64,000 nucleotides of DNA, taken from the NCBI RefSeq assembly GCF_000508085.1, contig NZ_KI669560.1, positions 2,545,815 to 2,609,814 of the forward strand, given 5' to 3'. Below, in pieces: positions 56,201-64,000 of the stretch. Position numbers and translations under genes: made by a program. Positions within the stretch are counted from its first letter, which is position 1. Each line of letters opens with the position of its first letter. The stretch comes from Sediminibacterium sp. C3. Lineage in GTDB: Bacteria > Bacteroidota > Bacteroidia > Chitinophagales > Chitinophagaceae. The notes under the pieces are model-generated. The model made no database searches. It saw only the letters and a list, made by a program, of their open reading frames with translations, and was not told the origin of the DNA.

Positions 56201-57512
56201 CACGGTTTAATAATACCGGATGACCCTTTAAGATATTTTCAAGGATATCCCAGATAACCGCTTCTTTGCGGTCTACTAATTTCTTAGCAGACTTCACGGT
56301 TTTTACAATACCTCTTTCAATTAATTTACGAATAACAAATGGCTTGAATAGTTCAGCAGCCATGTCTTTCGGCAATCCGCACTCATGTATTTTTAACTCA
56401 GGTCCTACTACAATTACAGAACGACCAGAATAGTCAACACGCTTACCCAATAAGTTCTGACGGAAACGACCTTGTTTACCTTTCAGTACATCAGATAAAG
56501 ATTTTAAAGCACGACCGCCTTCAGCTTTAACAGCATTAGACTTACGAGAGTTATCGAACAAAGAGTCAATTGCTTCCTGCAACATTCTCTTTTCGTTTCT
56601 TAGGATAACTTCAGGTGCTTTAATTTCTAACAAACGCTTTAAACGGTTGTTACGGATAATTACACGACGGTATAAATCATTCAGATCAGAAGAAGCGAAT
56701 CTACCACCATCCAATGGAACTAGCGGGCGCAATTCTGGCGGAATAACAGGAATATACTGCATTACCATCCACTCAGGGCGGTTGGTAATTCTGGTGCTTG
56801 CATCACGGAAAGATTCAACTACGCTCAAACGCTTAAGCGCATCTGCTTTACGTTGTTGAGAAGTTTCTGTAGCTGCGGCATTTCTTAGAGAGAAACTTAA
56901 TTCATCCAAGTCAATGCGCTCTAACAAAGCATGAACTGCTTCAGCCCCCATTTTTGCAATGAACTTTTGAGGATCATCATCAGGTAGGAACTGATTGTCT
57001 TTTGGTAAGCCATCAATCAAGTCTAAGTATTCTTCTTCGGTTAAAAGATCTCCCATACTTAGGTTCTCTTTAATTCCACCTTGAATAACTACATAGCGCT
57101 CGTAATAGATAATGGTTTCTAATTTCTTGGAACTCATTCCAAGTAAGTAACCAATTTTATTAGGCAAGCTCTTGAAGTACCAGATATGTACTACAGGAAC
57201 TACCAGCTTAATATGTCCCATGCGTTCACGACGCACTTTCTTTTCTGTTACTTCAACACCACAACGGTCACAAACGATACCCTTGTAACGGATACGCTTA
57301 TACTTTCCACAAGCACATTCGTAGTCCTTAACGGGTCCGAAGATTCTTTCGCAGAATAAGCCATCACGTTCAGGCTTATAGGTACGATAGTTGATGGTTT
57401 CAGGTTTCAGTACTTCGCCAAAACTTCTTTCCAGGATACTGTCCGGAGAGGCCAGACTAATCGTGATCTGTGAAAAGGTTGGACGTTGTTTGTTTTCTCT
57501 TTTGATTGCCAT
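53229..57512 (-). CDS. rpoC: DNA-directed RNA polymerase subunit beta'
   Basis: A 1427-aa protein of the usual Bacteroidota length. The N-terminal zinc site is [19 protein letters not shown] and the active-site loop is [16 protein letters not shown]. The bridge-helix and trigger-loop regions are present, as is the second zinc site [33 protein letters not shown] marks the C-terminal domain. With beta, alpha and omega it forms the catalytic core of RNA polymerase. It starts 27 bases after the rpoB stop and ends before a strong terminator. Confidence 0.98.
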   Translation of the reverse strand: MAIKRENKQRPTFSQITISLASPDSILERSFGEVLKPETINYRTYKPERDGLFCERIFGPVKDYECACGKYKRIRYKGIVCDRCGVEVTEKKVRRERMGHIKLVVPVVHIWYFKSLPNKIGYLLGMSSKKLETIIYYERYVVIQGGIKENLSMGDLLTEEEYLDLIDGLPKDNQFLPDDDPQKFIAKMGAEAVHALLERIDLDELSFSLRNAAATETSQQRKADALKRLSVVESFRDASTRITNRPEWMVMQYIPVIPPELRPLVPLDGGRFASSDLNDLYRRVIIRNNRLKRLLEIKAPEVILRNEKRMLQEAIDSLFDNSRKSNAVKAEGGRALKSLSDVLKGKQGRFRQNLLGKRVDYSGRSVIVVGPELKIHECGLPKDMAAELFKPFVIRKLIERGIVKTVKSAKKLVDRKEAVIWDILENILKGHPVLLNRAPTLHRLSIQAFQPKLVEGKAIQLHPLVTSSFNADFDGDQMAVHVPLSNAAILEAQLLMLSSHNILNPQNGTPITLPSQDMVLGLYYITKGRKSTETETIKGQGMAFYSMDEVIIAYNEGRVDLHANIRVRTNVREKGVLVKKLIDTTVGRVLFNQYVPQEVGFVNALLTKKSLREIIGDIIKITDVPKTAKFLDDIKTLGFRMAFRGGLSFSVNDLIVPEIRNELLESAKSEVEEVWDSYNMGLITNNERYNQVIDIWGRVDMKITESLIREMTIDNQGFNSVFMMLDSGARGSKTQVKQLVGIRGLMAKPRKSGSSGSEVIENPILSNFKGGLNVLDYFISTHGARKGLADTALKTADAGYLTRRLVDVSQDVVISEEDCGTLRGIATSALKDNEDVIEPLADRIEGRTSLHNVYHPITEELIILAGEEISSDVAKQIEEVGIETVEIRSVLTCESKRGVCVKCYGKNLATGYLAQRGDAVGIIAAQSIGEPGTQLTLRTFHVGGVAGSASIESTLQAKFDGTIQFDGLRTVDTVGNDGTKTKIVIGRTGEVRIMDVKNDRLMITNNVPYGATLNVKDGAQVKKGDVICTWDPFNNVIVAETNGSIKFENILDGITYRDESDEQTGHREKVVIETKDKTKIPTIIVEGKDIKQYNLPVGSHIGVEEGDEVKAGQVLVKIPRILGKLRDITGGLPRVTELFEARNPGNPAIVCEIDGVVSFGNVKRGNREIIVESRDGMIKKYLVPLTRQILVQDGDFVKAGTPMSDGQIAPADILAIKGPFAVQEYVVNEIQEVYRLQGVKINDKHVEVIVRQMMKKVEIVDAGDTKFLEEDLEDRFDFIEENDRIFDKKVVTNAGESTKMRAGQIITLRELREENSILRRADKKLVEVRDAKPATARPVLLGITKASLGVQSWISAASFQETTKVLSQAAIQGKTDAMLGLKENVITGHLIPAGSGQKEFENMIVGSKEEYEVLATTREAMSFDEEE

Positions 57513-57539
57513 ATCGCGGTTGAGAATTTGAATTTTTTG

Positions 57540-60500
57540 TTAATCGAATTTAAGATCTAAACCAAGACCTCTTAATTCGTGCACCAATACATTGAATGAT
57601 TCAGGAACGCCTGCTCTTGGAATATTTTCACCCTTCACAATTGCCTCATAGGTTTTTGCACGTCCAATAATATCATCAGACTTAAGGGTTAATAGTTCCT
57701 GCAGGATGTTGGCAGCACCATATGCTTCCAGTGCCCAAACCTCCATTTCACCAAAACGCTGACCACCGAACTGAGCCTTACCACCCAATGGTTGTTGAGT
57801 AATCAAGCTGTATGGCCCGATAGAACGCGCGTGCATCTTATCGTCTACCATGTGGTGTAGCTTAATCATATAGATTACACCTACAGTAGCTTTCTGGTGG
57901 AAACGTTCTCCGGTTTCACCGTCATACAAGTATGTATGACCGTTTCTCGGAATGCCCGCATCTTTACAGTATTGTTCTATTTGTGCAGTTGAAGCTCCGT
58001 CAAAAATTGGCGTAGCAAAACGAACACCTAAACGCTTACCGGTCCATCCTAAAATGGTTTCATAAATCTGACCAAGGTTCATACGGGAAGGTACCCCAAG
58101 TGGATTCAATACGATATCTACCGGTGTTCCGTCTTCCATAAATGGCATGTCTTCTGCACGTACAATTTTGGCAACAATACCTTTGTTACCGTGACGACCC
58201 GCCATCTTATCCCCTACTTTCAATTTACGCTTAACCGCTAAGTAAACTTTAGCCAGCTTCAATACACCTGCAGGTAACTCATCACCAATAGAGATGTTGA
58301 ATTTCTCACGCTTGTATCTACCCAACTCTTCATTGAATTTAATGCTGTAGTTGTGTAGAAGGGTATTGATCTGGTCGTCAGTTTTTGCATCACCTGTCCA
58401 GCCCAATGGATTGACGTTCTGGTAATCAATAGTGCTTAGATTCTTCTGATTGAATTTAGCCCCCTTACCAATTAACATTTCACCGAAGTTATTGCTAACA
58501 CCTGCAGAAGCTTTGTCTTTCAACAAGGTCTGTAGTTTCTCTAACAATAATTCCTTAATGGCTTCAACATTTTGCTGATGTACTTTCTCAACTTTTTCCA
58601 ACAATGCTTTTTCACGAATCTTACCGTTCTTATCTTTCTTAGCGCGCTGGAATAATTTTTTATCAATTACTACACCTTCTGTACCATTTGGAGCTTTCAA
58701 AGAAGCATCTTTTGCATCACCGGCTTTGTCACCAAAGATGGCACGCAATAGTTTTTCTTCTGGGGTTGGATCAGACTCGCCCTTTGGCGTGATCTTACCA
58801 ATCAGAATATCACCCTCTTTAATGGTAGCACCAATTCTGATGATACCATTCTCATCCAGATCCTTGGTTGCTTCTTCAGAAACGTTAGGGATATCCGGGG
58901 TCAATTCTTCTTCACCCAATTTTGTGTCACGAACTTCCAGTTCGTATTCATCAATATGTACAGAAGTAAATAAATCTTCTCTAACTACTTTTTCACTGAT
59001 TACGATCGCATCTTCAAAGTTGTATCCTTTCCAAGGCATGAAGGCAACCTGAAGGTTACGGCCTAATGCCAGTTCCCCATCTTTGGTAGCATATCCTTCA
59101 GTTAGGAAATCCCCTTTCTTAACAACCTGACCTTTCTTAACCGCAGGGCTAAGGTTGATACAGGTAGCCTGGTTGGTTTTAATGAACTTAGTCAGCTTAT
59201 AAACCTGTAAGTCGTCATTAAAGCTTACCAAACGATCTAAATCATTTCTATCGTAACGAACATGAATTTCATTAGCATCTACAAACTCAACCACACCATT
59301 ACCTTCAGCGTGAATCTGAATACGAGCGTCGCGGGCTGCTTTTGCTTCCAAACCAGTACCTACGATAGGTACTTCCGGAACAATTAGCGGAACTGCCTGA
59401 CGCTGCATGTTTGATCCCATCAAAGCACGGTTGGCATCATCATGTTCAAGGAATGGAATCAGGGAAGCACTCAAACCAACAATCTGGTTAGGGGCAACGT
59501 CCATGTATTCTACTTCCTCCTTATCTAAGATTGGGAAATCACCGGTTTGACGAGAAACTACTTTATCTTCAACGAACTCACCTTTCTCGCTCAACGGCGC
59601 ATTACTTTGTGCAATTTTCGCAGTATCTTCTTCTTCAGCACTTAGGAAAGTAAGTTCTTTCATGTTCACTTTTCCGTTTTCTACTTTGCGGTATGGAGTT
59701 TCAATAAAGCCCATATCGTTGATAGCTGCGTGAACGCATAAAGTAGAAATCAATCCAATGTTTGGACCTTCCGGTGTTTCAATGGTACATAAACGACCGT
59801 AGTGTGAATAGTGTACGTCACGAACTTCGAAACCAGCACGCTCTCTGCTCAAACCACCTGGTCCTAGTGCGGAAATACGACGCTTATGCGTGATTTCACT
59901 CAAAGGATTGGTTTGGTCTAAGAATTGAGAAAGCTGAGAAGTACCAAAGAATGAATTGATAACAGAACTTAAAGTTCTTGCATTAATCAAATCAACTGGC
60001 GTGAATACCTCATTGTCACGAACGTTCATACGTTCGCGAATGGTTCTGGCCATTCTGGCAAGACCTACTCCAAACTGAGCATACAACTGCTCGCCTACTG
60101 TACGTACACGACGGTTGCTCAAGTGGTCAATATCATCTATTTCAGCCTTGGCATTGGTTAAACGAACCAGGTACTTGATGATTTCAATAATATCCTGCTT
60201 GGTTAATACCTTTTTGGTTAATGGGTAGTCAAGACCCAACTTTCTGTTGATCTTGTAACGACCTACTTCTCCTAAATCATAACGCTTGTCGCTGAAGAAT
60301 AATTTATCAATAATACCTCTTGCCGTTTCATTGTCAGGAGCATCTGCACCACGTAATTGGCGATAGATATGCTGAACCGCTTCCAATTCACTGTTAGAAG
60401 TATCCTTGTTTAAGGTGTTATAAATGATTGCGTAATCACCACCCACATCTTCTTTCTGAATAAATACGCTCTTCACTTCCATTTCAATAATGGTGTCAAT

Positions 60501-61343
60501 TGCTTCTTCATCCAGAACGGTGTCACGCTCCATAACGATTTCGTTACGCTCAATGCTCACTACTTCTCCGGTATCTTCATCCACGAAATCTTCTACCCAA
60601 GTTCTCAAAACGCGGGCAGCTAATTTTTTACCAACATGATGAGCCAGCGTTTTCTTGTCCGCTTTAACTTCATCAGCCATTCCAAATAGCTCTAGAATGT
60701 CTTTATCGGTTTCAAATCCAATAGAACGCAATAAGGTAGTAACCGGGAATTTCTTCTTACGGTCAATGTACGCATACATTACGTTATTGATATCTGTAGC
60801 AAACTCCATCCAGGCTCCCTTGAATGGGATTACACGGGCAGAGTAAATTTTTGTACCGTTGGGGTGAACAGACTGTCCGAAGAACACGCCTGGAGAACGG
60901 TGTAGCTGAGAAACAACCACACGCTCTGCACCGTTAATTACAAAAGTACCACGCGGAGTCATGTAAGGGATATTTCCTAAGAAAACATCCTGTACAATGG
61001 TTTGGAAATCCACGTGTTCCTCATCGTTACAACTTAAACGCAATTTAGCTTTTAAGGGTACGGCATAGGTTAATCCACGCTCCATACACTCTTCAATAGT
61101 GTAACGAGGAGGATCAATAAAGTAATCCAGGAATTCCAGTACGAAAATGTTACGCGTGTCTGTAATAGGAAAGTTTTCCTTAAACACACGGAACAACCCT
61201 TCCACATTACGCTTGTCGGGTGTAGTCTCTAACTGAAAAAACTCTTTAAAGGATTCTAACTGGATGTCGAGCAGGTCTGGGGCATCAGCCAAATGTTTAG
61301 TTTTACCGAAGCCGACCCTGTTGTTCATTGATGTAGTAGACAT
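57540..61343 (-). CDS. rpoB: DNA-directed RNA polymerase subunit beta
   Basis: A 1267-aa protein from [14 protein letters not shown] at 61343; the open frame runs 25 codons further, but that region is leader DNA. The rifampicin region is visible: [40 protein letters not shown] and [12 protein letters not shown]. The C-terminus has [20 protein letters not shown] and [19 protein letters not shown]. It has its own promoter and is cut off from rplL by a terminator, so rpoBC appears to be a separate unit from the L10-L7/L12 genes. Confidence 0.98.
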   Translation of the reverse strand: MSTTSMNNRVGFGKTKHLADAPDLLDIQLESFKEFFQLETTPDKRNVEGLFRVFKENFPITDTRNIFVLEFLDYFIDPPRYTIEECMERGLTYAVPLKAKLRLSCNDEEHVDFQTIVQDVFLGNIPYMTPRGTFVINGAERVVVSQLHRSPGVFFGQSVHPNGTKIYSARVIPFKGAWMEFATDINNVMYAYIDRKKKFPVTTLLRSIGFETDKDILELFGMADEVKADKKTLAHHVGKKLAARVLRTWVEDFVDEDTGEVVSIERNEIVMERDTVLDEEAIDTIIEMEVKSVFIQKEDVGGDYAIIYNTLNKDTSNSELEAVQHIYRQLRGADAPDNETARGIIDKLFFSDKRYDLGEVGRYKINRKLGLDYPLTKKVLTKQDIIEIIKYLVRLTNAKAEIDDIDHLSNRRVRTVGEQLYAQFGVGLARMARTIRERMNVRDNEVFTPVDLINARTLSSVINSFFGTSQLSQFLDQTNPLSEITHKRRISALGPGGLSRERAGFEVRDVHYSHYGRLCTIETPEGPNIGLISTLCVHAAINDMGFIETPYRKVENGKVNMKELTFLSAEEEDTAKIAQSNAPLSEKGEFVEDKVVSRQTGDFPILDKEEVEYMDVAPNQIVGLSASLIPFLEHDDANRALMGSNMQRQAVPLIVPEVPIVGTGLEAKAARDARIQIHAEGNGVVEFVDANEIHVRYDRNDLDRLVSFNDDLQVYKLTKFIKTNQATCINLSPAVKKGQVVKKGDFLTEGYATKDGELALGRNLQVAFMPWKGYNFEDAIVISEKVVREDLFTSVHIDEYELEVRDTKLGEEELTPDIPNVSEEATKDLDENGIIRIGATIKEGDILIGKITPKGESDPTPEEKLLRAIFGDKAGDAKDASLKAPNGTEGVVIDKKLFQRAKKDKNGKIREKALLEKVEKVHQQNVEAIKELLLEKLQTLLKDKASAGVSNNFGEMLIGKGAKFNQKNLSTIDYQNVNPLGWTGDAKTDDQINTLLHNYSIKFNEELGRYKREKFNISIGDELPAGVLKLAKVYLAVKRKLKVGDKMAGRHGNKGIVAKIVRAEDMPFMEDGTPVDIVLNPLGVPSRMNLGQIYETILGWTGKRLGVRFATPIFDGASTAQIEQYCKDAGIPRNGHTYLYDGETGERFHQKATVGVIYMIKLHHMVDDKMHARSIGPYSLITQQPLGGKAQFGGQRFGEMEVWALEAYGAANILQELLTLKSDDIIGRAKTYEAIVKGENIPRAGVPESFNVLVHELRGLGLDLKFD

Positions 61344-61479
61344 ATGTATGTAAAACCGGTTTTTGTACAAAATAATTGGGGAGAATGGTGAAATTCTCTT
61401 AACGTACAATCGGCGCATTCATCACACAAAATCTGCGATAAAAATGTCCACCCGCTAAATTGCCCAAATTTAAGGATGG

Positions 61480-61509
61480 CAAAGGTAAGGAATGAATTAG
61501 AACCGCAAA
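61480..61509 (-). promoter_or_regulatory. rpoB promoter
   Basis: TTTG-N18-TACCTTTG on the minus strand, a full match to the Bacteroidota consensus, ending 136 bases before the rpoB ATG. The long leader between has no clear hairpin that I can support. Confidence 0.75.
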
Positions 61510-61552
61510 AACAAATTTTGCGCCAAACTGCCCTTTGGGGATAAATTAACTC

Positions 61553-61591
61553 AAAAAAAAACCTTCCCGCCTGAATGTCAGGGGGAAGGTT
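61553..61591 (-). terminator. Terminator after rplL
   Basis: AACCTTCCCGCCTGA / TCAGGGGGAAGGTT with one bulge, an ATG loop and nine T on the minus strand. It lies 20 bases past the rplL stop. Confidence 0.92.
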
Positions 61592-61611
61592 CCAAATTAT
61601 GTTGAAGTGGA

Positions 61612-61986
61612 TTACTTAATTTCTACTTCAGCACCTGCTTCTTTCAACTTAGCAGCTAAATCGTCTGCTTCAGCCTTAGAAATGCCTTCTTTAACTGGCT
61701 TTGGAGCTCCGTCAACTAGGTCTTTAGCTTCTTTCAAACCTAAACCGGTTAATTCTTTAACGATTTTAACTACACCTAATTTGCTTGCTCCACCAGAAAC
61801 AAGAATTACATCAAAAGATGTTTTCTCTTCAGCAGCAGCAGCGCCACCACCGTCTCCGGCAGCAACTACAACTGCAGCAGCAGCTGGTTCAATACCGTAA
61901 TCAGCTTTTAATACATCAGCTAATTCTTGTACTTCTTTTACTGTTAAGCCTACTAGTTGTTCGGCTAATGCTTTTACGTCTGCCAT
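61612..61986 (-). CDS. rplL: 50S ribosomal protein L7/L12
   Basis: A 124-aa acidic protein. The N-terminal dimer domain ([20 protein letters not shown]) is followed by an Ala/Gly-rich hinge (about 35-52) and the C-terminal factor-binding domain ([40 protein letters not shown]). It forms the ribosome stalk that recruits translation GTPases. It is 99 bases downstream of rplJ. Confidence 0.98.
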   Translation of the reverse strand: MADVKALAEQLVGLTVKEVQELADVLKADYGIEPAAAAVVVAAGDGGGAAAAEEKTSFDVILVSGGASKLGVVKIVKELTGLGLKEAKDLVDGAPKPVKEGISKAEADDLAAKLKEAGAEVEIK

Positions 61987-62085
61987 TTTTTTACTTTTTT
62001 AACCGCTTTCAAAGCGTTTGCTCCAGCGGATGGTTATAAATATTGCCCCATTTGAACCTCAGGGGCGTTGGGATGTGCACAATAA

Positions 62086-62598
62086 TTACTGAGCAGCAGC
62101 TTCTGCCTGCTTTTCGTGGTGTTGTAACAAACCAGCCAAAACACGCTTGGCAGGGGACTGTAACAATCCAATTACTTCACCAATCAATTCATTCTTAGTC
62201 TTGATTTGGGTAAGTGCTTTCAGGTTGTTATCGCCACTGTAAACTTCACCGTTAATGAAAGCCGCTTTTAAAACAGGCTTTTCCATATTTCCTTTGGAAC
62301 GGAAAGAGCTGATAATTAAAGCTGGTTCTTTTGGATTCTCAGAGAACATCAATGCAGTTACATTGTGTAAAGAATCAAAAACACCCGCATATTTTTCAGC
62401 ATCCAACGCTTCTAGGGCTTTGCGTATCAAAGTGTTCTTAGCCACTTTCATCTCAACATTCTTGTCGAAACAAGTTCTTCTAAGGTTAGAAACCTGCTCT
62501 ACAGTCAGGGATTCAGTATCTGTGATATAGAAGTTGTTATACTGAGCGAATTTTTCCTTCAGTATTTCAATTACTTCGTTTTTTTGGTCTTTGTTCAT
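62086..62598 (-). CDS. rplJ: 50S ribosomal protein L10
   Basis: A 170-aa protein: NKDQKNEVIEILKEKFAQYN, NFYITDTESLTVEQVSNLRR, NVEMKVAKNTLIRKALEALD, and a C-terminal helix rich in Ala and Gln that would bind L7/L12 dimers. It anchors the stalk to 23S rRNA. A 53-base gap separates it from rplA. Confidence 0.97.
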   Translation of the reverse strand: MNKDQKNEVIEILKEKFAQYNNFYITDTESLTVEQVSNLRRTCFDKNVEMKVAKNTLIRKALEALDAEKYAGVFDSLHNVTALMFSENPKEPALIISSFRSKGNMEKPVLKAAFINGEVYSGDNNLKALTQIKTKNELIGEVIGLLQSPAKRVLAGLLQHHEKQAEAAAQ

Positions 62599-62651
62599 AA
62601 CTAATTTTTTTTAAAACCCGGGTCATTTCCAGCTAAGCAGGATCGCCAGGA

Positions 62652-63344
62652 TTAGTTCATTAATGATTTGGTGTCTAATGCAATACCAGGGCTCATTGTG
62701 CTGGCCATGCTAGCTCCTTTAAGGTAGGTTCCTTTAGCAGTAGAAGGCTTCAACTTAATGATGGCATTGATTAATTCGGTGCTGTTTTCAGCTAATTTTT
62801 CAGGAGAGAAAGAAATTCTTCCGATAGAAGCGTGAACAATACCAGTTTTATCTACTTTGAAAGCGATTTTACCACCTTTTACTTCATTAACAGCGGCAGC
62901 AACGTCGTTGGTTACAGTACCGGTTTTAGGGTTTGGCATCAAGTTACGAGGACCCAATACTTTACCTAATTTACCAATCTTAGGCATAACCGCAGGCGTA
63001 GCGATGATTACATCGATATCTACCCAACCACCTTCAATCTTAGTAATGAATTCGTCCAATCCAACATAATCAGCACCTGCTTCGTTTGCAGCAGCTTCTT
63101 TATCAGGCGTACACAAAACCAATACTTTTTTGGTTTTACCAGTACCATGCGGCAATGAAACGGTACCACGTACCTGTTGGTCAGCTTTTTTAGGATCTAC
63201 GCCTAAACGGATATGTAGGTCAACAGAACTGTCGAATTTTGTACAGTTGATTTCTTTAACCAATGATGCAGCTTCCTTAAGAGAATAAAACTTTGCTTTA
63301 TCCACCTTAGTGTTCGCTACTTTTCTTTTTTTAGTAAGTGACAT
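62652..63344 (-). CDS. rplA: 50S ribosomal protein L1
   Basis: A 230-aa protein: [58 protein letters not shown] and [20 protein letters not shown] are diagnostic. It binds 23S rRNA near the E site and in many bacteria represses its own operon; no clear mimic site was identified here. It follows rplK after 27 bases. Confidence 0.98.
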   Translation of the reverse strand: MSLTKKRKVANTKVDKAKFYSLKEAASLVKEINCTKFDSSVDLHIRLGVDPKKADQQVRGTVSLPHGTGKTKKVLVLCTPDKEAAANEAGADYVGLDEFITKIEGGWVDIDVIIATPAVMPKIGKLGKVLGPRNLMPNPKTGTVTNDVAAAVNEVKGGKIAFKVDKTGIVHASIGRISFSPEKLAENSTELINAIIKLKPSTAKGTYLKGASMASTMSPGIALDTKSLMN

Positions 63345-63371
63345 GTTTAATTAGTTAAGTAGGTGAATAAA

Positions 63372-63815
63372 TTAGTTTTCCCAAGGGGCTTTACCATCAA
63401 CGGTGATACCCATACTGCGTGCAGTACCGGCAACCATGCTCATGGCGCTGTTTAAAGTAAATGCGTTCAGGTCAGACATTTTGTCTTTGGCAATTGCTTC
63501 AACTTGTTCCCAAGTTACTTTACCTACTTTTTGACGATTGCTTTCCTTAGAACCTTTCTGAATCTTGGCAGCTTCCATTAACTGCACAGCAGCCGGAGCG
63601 GTTTTGATAACAAAGTCGAAAGATTTGTCAGAATAAACTGTGATAAGAACAGGAACAACTTTTCCCATTTTATCCTGAGTTCTAGCATTAAACTGCTTAC
63701 AGAACTCCATAATGTTAACACCCTTAGAACCGAGTGCAGGGCCTACTGGAGGCGCAGGATTGGCTTGACCACCTTTCACCTGCAGCTTCACAAAGCCAGA
63801 GATTTCTTTTGCCAT
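63372..63815 (-). CDS. rplK: 50S ribosomal protein L11
   Basis: A 147-aa protein. [40 protein letters not shown] and [20 protein letters not shown] are the family signatures. It binds the GTPase-associated region of 23S rRNA. It is the first gene of the rplK-rplA-rplJ-rplL unit. nusG, often just upstream, is absent; instead an unrelated gene tail precedes a strong promoter. Confidence 0.98.
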   Translation of the reverse strand: MAKEISGFVKLQVKGGQANPAPPVGPALGSKGVNIMEFCKQFNARTQDKMGKVVPVLITVYSDKSFDFVIKTAPAAVQLMEAAKIQKGSKESNRQKVGKVTWEQVEAIAKDKMSDLNAFTLNSAMSMVAGTARSMGITVDGKAPWEN

Positions 63816-63903
63816 TTTTATTTGATTTAATTGGTAATAACGTCCCGGTTTTATGCAGGACTCCCAAATTCAATCGCTCTTTAAAAAAGAACTTTTGGGG
63901 CGG

Positions 63904-63934
63904 CAAAGGTAATGATTTATTTGAAACAGCCAAA
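63904..63934 (-). promoter_or_regulatory. rplKAJL operon promoter
   Basis: TTTG-N19-TACCTTTG on the minus strand, an exact Bacteroidota consensus. The -33 TTTG directly follows the TAG of the upstream gene, and the -7 element ends 88 bases before the rplK ATG. Confidence 0.82.
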
Positions 63935-64000
63935 CTAAAATGCATTCAATGCATCAATCACCTGCTGAATAGCCAATTCGGTATGGCAGGCTGAACAAGG
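63935..64000 (-). CDS. C-terminal fragment of an unidentified protein (partial, 5' end outside window)
   Basis: Only 21 codons are visible before TAG: PCSACHTELAIQ then QVIDALNAF. CSACH has the CxxCH pattern of a haem c site, though so close to a C-terminus it may instead be a metal or redox cysteine pair. It is not NusG, SecE or another expected neighbour of rplK. The frame is open to the edge and stops exactly beside the rplK promoter, which supports it being a real gene end. Confidence 0.45.
   Translation of the reverse strand, partial: PCSACHTELAIQQVIDALNAF

Noticed and set aside
53229-61343. Several 60-110 codon opposite-strand frames inside rpoB and rpoC
   Set aside because: They lie wholly inside strongly conserved genes and show no recognisable domains.
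61344-61418. 25-codon upstream extension of rpoB
   Set aside because: It lies in the transcribed leader and does not resemble any RpoB N-terminus; the ATG at 61343 fits.
61785-62039. Opposite-strand Gln/Leu-rich frame over rplL
   Set aside because: It is a by-product of the Ala-rich L7/L12 hinge codons.
61987-62085. Regulatory hairpin (AACCGCTTTCAAAGCGTTT) before rplL
   Set aside because: The repeat is short, has no T-run and no known leader structure could be matched with confidence.
1-64000. CRISPR array, insertion sequence, prophage or attachment site
   Set aside because: No spaced direct repeats, transposase or integrase genes, phage structural genes or paired terminal repeats were seen.

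Overview
The window looks like chromosome from a Bacteroidota bacterium, most likely family Chitinophagaceae (Sediminibacterium-like; inferred from gene content, not from a search). Signs of the phylum are TonB-dependent receptors with carboxypeptidase-like N-terminal domains, a type IX secretion C-terminal tail, a DUF5686-type outer-membrane protein, and promoters of the form TTTG-N17-21-TAnnTTTG, seen exactly or nearly so upstream of rplK, rpoB, tRNA-Asp, pdhB and the ferredoxin operon. No gene-free stretch exceeds 300 bases. No rRNA, CRISPR array, insertion sequence, phage or attachment site was found.

Layout. 1-5687: a partial TonB receptor, pdhB and a second TonB receptor (all minus). 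5833-7864: purC and trhO, convergent. 7953-12979: a DUF5686 protein, then a minus-strand operon transcribed ferredoxin, ddl, PASTA protein, rhodanese, ending in a strong terminator. 13041-15685: LuxC-like acyl-CoA reductase and an HtrA/DegP protease (plus). 15754-21567: a minus operon transcribed PIG-L deacetylase, two micro membrane proteins, SSS symporter, GH13 amylase-like enzyme. 21732-26876: a small beta-barrel, a T9SS-secreted glycosidase-like protein, tRNA-Asp, accA and dapA. 26898-48249: a large exopolysaccharide locus. 48246-53085: ispD, isoaspartyl peptidase, heptose-7-phosphate kinase, a broken amino acid permease and an OmpH/Skp protein. 53229-63815: rpoC, rpoB, rplL, rplJ, rplA, rplK. 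63935-64000: the tail of an unidentified gene.

The exopolysaccharide locus has a minus arm (lone receiver, pseudo-receiver/sugar-transferase fusion, short TolC-like protein, Wzc-like protein, glycosyltransferases, FkbM methyltransferase, 49-aa membrane protein, Wzy, Wzx, GT14 enzyme, two further GT2 enzymes, lone receiver). It also has a plus arm (GT2, MaoC hydratase, acyl-CoA dehydrogenase, Gfo/Idh/MocA oxidoreductase, a second priming sugar transferase, FemAB-like protein). Together this is a near-complete Wzx/Wzy-type assembly line with two priming enzymes.

Two genes (PIG-L deacetylase and amino acid permease), and probably a third tiny one, are each broken by what looks like one missing base in or beside a homopolymer run. 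This may be a consensus-sequence problem rather than true gene decay. I found no convincing wholly new system. The most interesting candidates are the pseudo-receiver/sugar-transferase fusion with a cysteine-bearing insertion, and three undescribed micro membrane proteins coupled by start/stop overlaps to transporter or polymerase genes.
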